Source: Lachnospiraceae bacterium UBA1760
GTDB taxonomy: Bacteria > Bacillota > Clostridia > Lachnospirales > Lachnospiraceae
DNA: 8,444 bases
Assembly (NCBI GenBank): GCA_002314775.1
Contig: DCHE01000003.1
Coordinates: 105,426 to 113,869, forward strand
Reading direction: 5' to 3'
The stretch's first letter is position 1; every line of letters begins with the position of its first letter. Positions 1 to 4,748 of the stretch are shown one piece after another. Made by a program: the position numbers and the translations under genes. Under the pieces are notes generated by a model. That model did no database searches and was not told where the DNA came from. It saw nothing but the letters and a program-made list of their open reading frames with translations.

Positions 1-50
1 CAAAATCTGTTGCGGGTGACCGCGTGTGGGTTCGAGTCCCACCACCGGCA
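1..50 (+). tRNA. tRNA-Leu (probable CAA anticodon), 3' part only
   Basis: This is the 3' portion of a class II tRNA cut by the left window edge. Reading backwards from base 50 there is a discriminator A, an acceptor 3' strand CACCGGC (43-49), a T-arm with stem GTGGG/CCCAC around loop TTCGAGT, and a long variable arm with stem GCGG/CCGC and loop GTGA. The long variable arm, A73 and CACCGGC acceptor strand fit tRNA-Leu. If TCTGT (6-10) is the 3' side of the anticodon stem, bases 1-3 (CAA) are positions 34-36, giving anticodon CAA, which reads UUG. The 5' half is outside the window, so the anticodon call rests on spacing. CCA is not encoded: the sequence continues TAAG, so the end must be added by CCA nucleotidyltransferase. 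Ser or Tyr tRNAs also have long variable arms, but they fit this acceptor and discriminator pattern less well. Confidence 0.85.
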
Positions 51-54
51 TAAG

Positions 55-88
55 AAAACAAGCTCAGTTTCAGAGCTTGTTTTTTTTT
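55..88 (+). terminator. Intrinsic terminator of the tRNA-Leu transcript
   Basis: A perfect 11-bp stem, AAAACAAGCTC (55-65) with GAGCTTGTTTT (73-83), encloses a 7-nt loop AGTTTCA and runs into a T tract ending at 88. It begins five bases after the tRNA 3' end, so it is the rho-independent terminator of the tRNA operon. Confidence 0.93.
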
Positions 89-120
89 GATATTCAATCA
101 TAAGCTACTTTATAACGCTC

Positions 121-399
121 GTGTCTGCTTCTAAGCATAGTCCTCTCTAATGAACGGCTTCGCAAATTTTTGCTGGCAATCTTAGCCCCCCCTGAACCGT
201 TCATGGCGCGTCGCGAAGTGTGTTTGAGGAAAAAAGAAGGAGTCAAAATATCTAATAGTTTAGAATATTTTGACTCCTTCTTTTTTCCGAGTTCGCGGAG
301 GCGACGCGCCTTAGAGGGATGAACGAGTGAATGGGGGGCTTAGATTCCCTCAAAAATTTGTGTTAGTGAATAGAGAGGACTATGCTTAGAAGCAGGTAC
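121..399. repeat. Large nested imperfect palindrome (MITE-like or structured element)
   Basis: The tRNA-sortase spacer (89-409) contains no gene but is almost filled by one palindromic structure. Paired blocks from outside in are: 125-149 with 371-395 (25 bp, perfect); 163-172 with 351-360 (10 bp); 178-191 with 333-346 (14 positions, one mismatch at 183/341); 198-204 with 319-325 (7 bp); 205-214 with 301-310 (10 bp, GGCGCGTCGC type); and 228-250 with 266-288 (23 bp), capped by 251-254/261-264 with a 6-nt loop and a bulged A at 265. The intervening unpaired stretches are short and asymmetric. There is no ORF of note and no transposase. I found no clear target-site duplication at the ends. The architecture resembles a non-autonomous palindromic mobile element inserted between convergent genes. 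A structured RNA or a two-way transcription barrier is possible. I do not recognise a named family. Confidence 0.8.
228..288. other. Apical long hairpin of the palindrome
   Basis: This is the central near-perfect stem. A purine-rich arm (228-251, with A6 and GAAGGAGTC) pairs with a pyrimidine-rich arm (265-288, with GACTCCTTC and T6). The tip is TCTA/TAGA around the loop ATAGTT. The T6 run lies inside the stem rather than after it, so on either strand this is not a canonical intrinsic terminator, although it could still slow RNA polymerase. No other terminator for the sortase transcript is visible before it. Confidence 0.75.
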
Positions 400-409
400 A
401 TACTAATCA

Positions 410-1282
410 CTATTTAATCTTTTTGGCAACAACCGCAAACCTTCCATTTGTCGTATGATATGAACAGGTTGACAGTGTAATAAGCTTGTCTCCGTACTTT
501 GCTGTAGTATTAATCTCATAAGGTGTCAGTGCCTTGCAATTCGTGACAAAATCATCAAACTCTGCCTCGTCCGATGCATCAAAGAACTGATAATACTTGA
601 AGGAATTATCAGTTATAGGCTTAATGTTAGACTTGAAGGCAGCAATCACCTCGTAGGTACCCTCTCCATATATGGTATCAAACTTTATATACTTGTGATT
701 GATATAATACTGTTCATCCTCATATTTAAGAATATCATGGAACATCTTACCAGTGTGCATATTATGGCCATAGATAAGAATATTGTCTGATGGAACTGAA
801 AGTATTGAGCTTGCATCTACAAACAGTGTACCAGCAGTACTCTTATTTCCCTCAAAATCCTTTCTAAGATAATACTCCTCATCCTCTGGTGTCTGAACAA
901 CCGGATAATCAATCTCAGTATCATCGATTGTGATCCAGCCAACAAAAGCATTATTCTGCTTGTAGATTGACTCGAATTTCTTTAATATCTTTTTACCATT
1001 AACCTCTACAAAATTATCATCAGTTAGAACAATTTCCTCCTCGCCCTTTTCATTGATAATAATCTCCGTAGTAGGCTCTTCGCTAGTCTTAACTACCAGC
1101 TCCTTAAGCTCCTCGACCTGGGACTCATTCTTATGACTAGCATAGTAATACTTGAACAGATATCCACCTGAACCTACAAATATTGTTACAAATACAACAA
1201 TAAGAATATTTAGTATAATATCCTTTTTCTTATTCTTCTTTTTCTTTTTAACTCTGACAGTTCCCCTGCTGCTAACGCTCAT
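410..1282 (-). CDS. srtB: Class B sortase, membrane-anchored transpeptidase
   Basis: This 290-residue protein is a cysteine transpeptidase expected to cleave a C-terminal sorting signal on secreted proteins and attach them to peptidoglycan or pilin lysines. A short Lys-rich cytoplasmic tail (residues 11-20) precedes one membrane segment (about 22-43), an acidic linker (52-95) and the extracellular sortase fold (about 100-290). The catalytic triad is readable: His173 in YGHNMHTGKMF, Cys273 in TLSTCSY and Arg281 in GRFAVV. The spacing, the LSTCSY context and the WITIDDTEIDYPVVQ entry strand fit class B rather than class A, C or D. The ATG start has AGAGG 7 nt upstream. The gene stands alone between a terminator and the palindrome. 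No substrate with a sorting motif is visible in the window, so its target is unknown. No convincing promoter was found in the 48-nt leader; the TAATAA near 1304 has only a weak -35 partner. Confidence 0.92.
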   Translation of the reverse strand: MSVSSRGTVRVKKKKKNKKKDIILNILIVVFVTIFVGSGGYLFKYYYASHKNESQVEELKELVVKTSEEPTTEIIINEKGEEEIVLTDDNFVEVNGKKILKKFESIYKQNNAFVGWITIDDTEIDYPVVQTPEDEEYYLRKDFEGNKSTAGTLFVDASSILSVPSDNILIYGHNMHTGKMFHDILKYEDEQYYINHKYIKFDTIYGEGTYEVIAAFKSNIKPITDNSFKYYQFFDASDEAEFDDFVTNCKALTPYEINTTAKYGDKLITLSTCSYHTTNGRFAVVAKKIK

Positions 1283-1289
1283 ATTTTTT

Positions 1290-1294
1290 CCTCT
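1290..1294 (-). promoter_or_regulatory. Ribosome binding site of the sortase gene
   Basis: AGAGG on the minus strand lies 7 nt before the ATG at 1282-1280, supporting that start. Confidence 0.75.
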
Positions 1295-1330
1295 AACAAT
1301 TATTATTCATTCGACAACTAACATGAATAT

Positions 1331-1359
1331 AAAGAAAAAAACCTGATTACTCAGGTTTT
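1331..1359 (-). terminator. Intrinsic terminator after the Nudix gene
   Basis: On the minus strand, AAAACCTGA (1359-1351), loop GTAA and TCAGGTTTT (1346-1338) form a 9-bp stem that continues into a T-rich tail interrupted by one C (1337-1331). It starts five bases beyond the Nudix stop codon. It should end the upstream transcript and uncouple it from the sortase. Confidence 0.9.
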
Positions 1360-1363
1360 CTTC

Positions 1364-1816
1364 TTAGAAATACTTCTTACTTCCCCAAAGATTACTCTGC
1401 TTAAGCTTTGTATATTCGCTGTAAGCCTGATCTAAAATCTGCTTTTCATTAGGGAACTTTAGAAGGTGGTACGCCTCGTGGTACTTGTAGTAACCGGAGT
1501 CCAAAAAATACTCTTCTCTCTGTGGCTTGCTATAATAGCTGTCAGCCATCATAAGATACCAGTGAACATCTTTATTCACTACATCATATGAAGTATTAAA
1601 TGTGTAGTTGCTTTTACCAACATACTTGATGATTTGTGCCGAAACACCAGTCTCTTCTTTCACTTCTCTAAGAGCCGTCTCGTTAAACTGCTCCCCTTTT
1701 TCGACTGTGCCCTTAGGCAAAACCCATCCTTCATACTTATTTCTGTAATTTTTGTAAAGTAATAAGATCTTACCTCTAAAGATTACCACACCACCACAGC
1801 TTGTTGCTTCTACCAT
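1364..1816 (-). CDS. Nudix hydrolase (MutT/Ap4A-hydrolase-like), start revised
   Basis: The preferred product has 150 residues. It is a cytoplasmic Nudix enzyme that hydrolyses a nucleoside diphosphate linked to another moiety. The complete Nudix box G-x5-E-x7-REVKEETG lies at residues 36-57, with Gly36, Glu42, Arg50, Glu51, Glu54 and Glu55 providing the Mg2+-binding helix. The DVHWYLM strand (about 83-89) resembles diadenosine- or diphosphoinositol-polyphosphate-type members, but the substrate cannot be set from sequence. The open frame extends 16 codons further to an ATG at 1864, but that ATG has no ribosome site and abuts a strong -10 element, so it would lie at or before the transcription start. 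The ATG at 1816-1814 has AGGAGG 8 nt upstream and opens directly into the first strand (SCGGVVIF). The gene follows the PBP gene by 111 nt and ends at an intrinsic terminator. It may also receive read-through from the operon. Confidence 0.9.
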   Translation of the reverse strand: MVEATSCGGVVIFRGKILLLYKNYRNKYEGWVLPKGTVEKGEQFNETALREVKEETGVSAQIIKYVGKSNYTFNTSYDVVNKDVHWYLMMADSYYSKPQREEYFLDSGYYKYHEAYHLLKFPNEKQILDQAYSEYTKLKQSNLWGSKKYF

Positions 1817-1824
1817 TGCAATTG

Positions 1825-1830
1825 CCTCCT
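1825..1830 (-). promoter_or_regulatory. Ribosome binding site that decides the Nudix start
   Basis: A consensus AGGAGG on the minus strand, 8 nt from the ATG at 1816. It is the main reason to reject the upstream ATG at 1864, which lacks any Shine-Dalgarno sequence. Confidence 0.85.
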
Positions 1831-1864
1831 GTCCAAAGACTTGGGTGTGTCTAACATTGAACAT

Positions 1865-1893
1865 AGTATAGCAATATTTGATGTCTAATTCAA
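1865..1893 (-). promoter_or_regulatory. Sigma-A-type promoter for the Nudix gene
   Basis: On the minus strand a -35 TTGAAT (1893-1888) and a -10 TATACT (1870-1865) are separated by exactly 17 bp. Each differs from consensus by one or two bases. Predicted initiation is near 1857-1859, giving a leader of about 42 nt to the revised start at 1816. It lies in the 63-nt gap left after subtracting the extended frame, downstream of the PBP gene. Confidence 0.75.
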
Positions 1894-1915
1894 GTATATT
1901 TCAAGTTTATTCAAG
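1889..1915. repeat. Three phased TTCAAG direct repeats at the Nudix promoter
   Basis: TTCAAG occurs at 1889-1894, 1900-1905 and 1910-1915 (CTTGAA on the transcribed-direction strand), with 11- and 10-bp periods, so the copies fall on one helical face. The innermost copy overlaps the -35 element and the others lie immediately upstream. This could be an activator or repressor site. In such AT-rich DNA, chance is also possible. Confidence 0.45.
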
Positions 1916-1927
1916 ATATTTTTGCTT

Positions 1928-3418
1928 TTACTTATAATATGCGTCGAAAATTTTCTTAGCAACCTTAACACCAGTCAGGTTACTTGAGCTTGAATCCTCA
2001 ACAACTACGCTTACAAGAATGTCCGGATCGTCTGGATTAGAGAAACCAACAAACCATGAATTGCAATTGCCCTGATTGTCATACTCTGCTGTACCAGTTT
2101 TTCCAGCAACCTTGTATTTGGTATTCTTAAAGCTGCTAGAAGCTGTACCATATGTACATACTCCCTTAAGAAGCTCAGTAACGTCCTTTGCTTCATTTGC
2201 AGTCATAACAGTCTTATATGAACTACTCTTATACTTTTTGATTGTTGCCCCATCACAGTTTTCAATCGAGTCAACTAAGTAAGGCTTCATCATAACTCCG
2301 CCATTTGCAATTGCAGAATAAATAAGTGCATTGTGAAGTGGTGTAATCTGGGTTTTGCCCTGTCCAATCACTGTCTGTGGCACTTCATTTTTTGATGAAG
2401 AAGCATCTAGTACAAAGCTTGATTTTTTATAATTTCCATCAAATGGCAAATCAGAATTGAATAGCATAGTATTCATAAGCTCCGAGTATTTAGATAAATC
2501 AAGAGTAACACCCATATTCGTGAAGCTTGTGTTACATGATTTAGCAAGCGAATCAGCAAGACTAACCTTTCCGTGCTTTTTCTCATTGCTACAGTGAATC
2601 ACAACATCATTAAACTCTGCCTTGGCCTTACATTCATAGGAATAGCTATTATAGTCCGGATTCTCCCTCATGTACTCAAGCATAGTTAAAACCTTAAAGG
2701 TTGAACCTGGTGCATAAAGTCCCTGAGTAGCTCTGTTTAAGAGAACTGTACTCTTTGAGCCCTCATCAGTGTGAATATAATCCCAAACCTCCTCGATTTC
2801 ATTTGGATCGTAGCCAGGCTTAGACACCATGGCAAGGATTTTACCTGTGGATGGCTCAATTACAACCACTGCTCCCTTGTTATTACCAAGTGCCTCATAG
2901 GCAGCGCTCTGCAGCTTATAGTTTAGTGTCAGAACAACTGTGTCTCCCTGATTTTTGGTATTGCTAAGTTCATTTTTGACCTTTGCGAAAATATTTACAT
3001 TGGATCTTAGAAGATTAAAGTTTTCTGAAAGCTCTATTCCGGACCTTCCGTACTGGTTGTAACCAACCACATGACAGAACATCTCCTTCATAGGGTATTC
3101 TCTTGTCTCAGTATCCCCATCGACCTTTGTAGTTGCAACAACTGTCCCATCCGAGGTTTTAATATCTCCTCTGATAATAGTCTTTGCAAATGAATCCTGC
3201 CTTTTATTTCCAGTATTTGCTATTACTGTATCCGCATCCTTTATCATAAAAACTACAAGATATCCAAAGAGACACAGAAATATAAAAACCGTAATATATG
3301 TTGCAAAAACAATTGGTTTGTTCTTTATTTTATTTTTTTCCTCAATATACTTCTCCCTGCGGAAAAACTCGTCCTGCATCAGTATATTCTGCGATAACTC
3401 GTTCTTTTTCTTTTTCAA
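1928..3418 (-). CDS. Class B penicillin-binding protein (PbpA/FtsI-type transpeptidase)
   Basis: This 496-residue D,D-transpeptidase should cross-link peptidoglycan on the outer face of the membrane, partnered with the SEDS polymerase encoded just upstream. A charged cytoplasmic N-terminus (1-34) and one membrane segment (about 35-58) precede a pedestal region with an RGDI motif (83-86) and GRSGIE (124-129). The transpeptidase domain (about 180-496) carries all three active-site motifs: S239-T-F-K242 (nucleophile Ser239), S294-C-N296 and K440-T-G442. No transglycosylase or PASTA domain is present. At about 490 residues it matches the short PbpA type found beside rodA in Gram-positives. The start is TTG, supported by AGAGG 9 nt upstream. 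The next candidate, ATG at residue 14, lacks a good ribosome site. The first 77 nt overlap the SEDS gene in another frame. No hairpin terminator follows it. Confidence 0.92.
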   Translation of the reverse strand: MKKKKNELSQNILMQDEFFRREKYIEEKNKIKNKPIVFATYITVFIFLCLFGYLVVFMIKDADTVIANTGNKRQDSFAKTIIRGDIKTSDGTVVATTKVDGDTETREYPMKEMFCHVVGYNQYGRSGIELSENFNLLRSNVNIFAKVKNELSNTKNQGDTVVLTLNYKLQSAAYEALGNNKGAVVVIEPSTGKILAMVSKPGYDPNEIEEVWDYIHTDEGSKSTVLLNRATQGLYAPGSTFKVLTMLEYMRENPDYNSYSYECKAKAEFNDVVIHCSNEKKHGKVSLADSLAKSCNTSFTNMGVTLDLSKYSELMNTMLFNSDLPFDGNYKKSSFVLDASSSKNEVPQTVIGQGKTQITPLHNALIYSAIANGGVMMKPYLVDSIENCDGATIKKYKSSSYKTVMTANEAKDVTELLKGVCTYGTASSSFKNTKYKVAGKTGTAEYDNQGNCNSWFVGFSNPDDPDILVSVVVEDSSSSNLTGVKVAKKIFDAYYK

Positions 3419-4748
3419 CCTTTTCTTCCTCTTTACTTACAAGAATATATGTATATTGTACAAGTGCAAATAGTATCAGTGTACTGAATACTGAGCTTAC
3501 ACCATAGCTTACGAGCGGAAGTGTAACACCCGTTGACGGAATGAACTTTGTTACTCCTCCAATATTAAGCAGTACCTGGAAAATGTAACATATAGATAGT
3601 CCGAATGTTACATACTTATAAAATGGCTTTCTGCATTTCATTGCAATGTGAGTCATAGCTATAAAGCAGCTTAAGTATATCATTATAAGTGCAAGACCAA
3701 ACAAAAGTCCAAGCTCCTCACATATGGCCGAGAATACAAAGTCAGACTCAACTACAGGAATCTGATAAGGCATACCCTTTCCAAGTCCAGAACCTATAAA
3801 GCCACCTGTTCCAATAGCAAAAAGTGATTCACAAACCTGATATCCACTTGTGCTCTGATATGCAAAGGGATTCTGCCAGGCGTGAACACGGTTTACGACA
3901 TGCGCAAATAATGTATCCTTAAACAGCATGTACCCCGCGACAATTGCACCGGCTCCAAGGCTTATGCCTCCGACTAAAAATACCATTCTCGTGGTTGCCA
4001 GATACACAAGCATCACATAGCAGATATAGAAATTAACCATAGCTCCTAAATCCTTTTCAAGTACGAGTACAAGCATAAATGTAGCAGCTATTATTGCATT
4101 TATAAAAATGTCCTTAAAGGTACTAGCCTTCATAAGACCACTTGCCACAAAGAGAATGAAAAGAATCTTAACAAACTCCATAGGCTGAAGTGAAAATCCA
4201 GCTATACTAATCCAGTTTCTTGAACCATACTTGCTTAGTCCAAGTCCCGGAATAAACACTGTCAGAAGAGCCATAATACCAATCATTCCATACCAGACAC
4301 TCCAATCCTTCATCTTAGGAAGCTTACCCATAATATACGGAATGAAGGATGTAAGTAAAAGCGCTACTGTACCGAGTAAAAACTGCTTAACTGCAAGGTT
4401 GTACTTTAATCTTGTGATTATTGTATAACCGATAAGAAGCAGGAAGGTAATGTTATTGGTTATCAGTCTGGAGGCATTTTTGTACACGGTATGGAAAATA
4501 ACCAGATAAAGAATCGCCACAAAAACCTGCACCAGATAGAAAACCAGATATTTTACTTCTCTTTGATTTAAAAACAGGGTTGCATAACAAAACATATGAA
4601 TGAGAAATATATACGCAATCTGCTTATTTAAATTCCTATCCCTCGAGCGTTTATCCTTTGCCAAAAAATATGAATAGCATTTTGTGGTATATAACCCCAT
4701 CATAATTAAGATCATATATTTTGATATTTCACATATAATATTAATCAC
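3342..4748 (-). CDS. SEDS-family peptidoglycan glycosyltransferase (FtsW/RodA/SpoVE)
   Basis: This 468-residue polytopic membrane protein should polymerise lipid II into glycan strands, working with a cognate class B PBP. About 12 hydrophobic segments are visible, a few more than the classic ten, because of an N-terminal extension of some 140 residues before the core. Family motifs in order are QPMEFVKI (188-195), EKDLGAM (231-237, Asp233 being the likely catalytic acid), RVHAWQNPF (287-295) with GYQ (302-304), ESDFVFSAICEELGL (334-348) and GVTLPLVSYG (407-416). The start is GTG, sharing its G with the U32 stop codon (TAGTG), with AGAGG 9 nt upstream. The C-terminal charged tail (439-468) is encoded in the overlap with the PBP gene. 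FtsW, RodA and SpoVE cannot be separated here. The zapA neighbour hints at division, while the paired PbpA-like protein hints at a rodA-pbpA module. Confidence 0.93.
   Translation of the reverse strand: MINIICEISKYMILIMMGLYTTKCYSYFLAKDKRSRDRNLNKQIAYIFLIHMFCYATLFLNQREVKYLVFYLVQVFVAILYLVIFHTVYKNASRLITNNITFLLLIGYTIITRLKYNLAVKQFLLGTVALLLTSFIPYIMGKLPKMKDWSVWYGMIGIMALLTVFIPGLGLSKYGSRNWISIAGFSLQPMEFVKILFILFVASGLMKASTFKDIFINAIIAATFMLVLVLEKDLGAMVNFYICYVMLVYLATTRMVFLVGGISLGAGAIVAGYMLFKDTLFAHVVNRVHAWQNPFAYQSTSGYQVCESLFAIGTGGFIGSGLGKGMPYQIPVVESDFVFSAICEELGLLFGLALIMIYLSCFIAMTHIAMKCRKPFYKYVTFGLSICYIFQVLLNIGGVTKFIPSTGVTLPLVSYGVSSVFSTLILFALVQYTYILVSKEEEKVEKEKERVIAEYTDAGRVFPQGEVY
3428..3432 (-). promoter_or_regulatory. 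Ribosome binding site of the PBP gene, inside the SEDS gene
   Basis: AGAGG on the minus strand, 9 nt before the TTG at 3418-3416. It lies within the SEDS coding sequence and justifies the TTG start over the later ATG at 3379. Confidence 0.6.

Noticed and set aside
121..399. CRISPR array or T-box/riboswitch reading of the palindrome
   Set aside because: There are no regularly spaced direct repeats and spacers. It lies downstream of both flanking genes, not in a leader, so cis-regulation of translation initiation is unlikely.
1152..1346. Plus-strand open frame of 64 codons antisense to the sortase 5' end
   Set aside because: It is opposite a well-supported gene. Its low-complexity Phe/Leu/Thr run is the mirror of the sortase Lys tract and membrane segment, and it has no ribosome site.
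2011..2196. Second minus-strand frame inside the PBP gene
   Set aside because: It is out of frame with the conserved KTG-containing transpeptidase region and shows no independent start signals.
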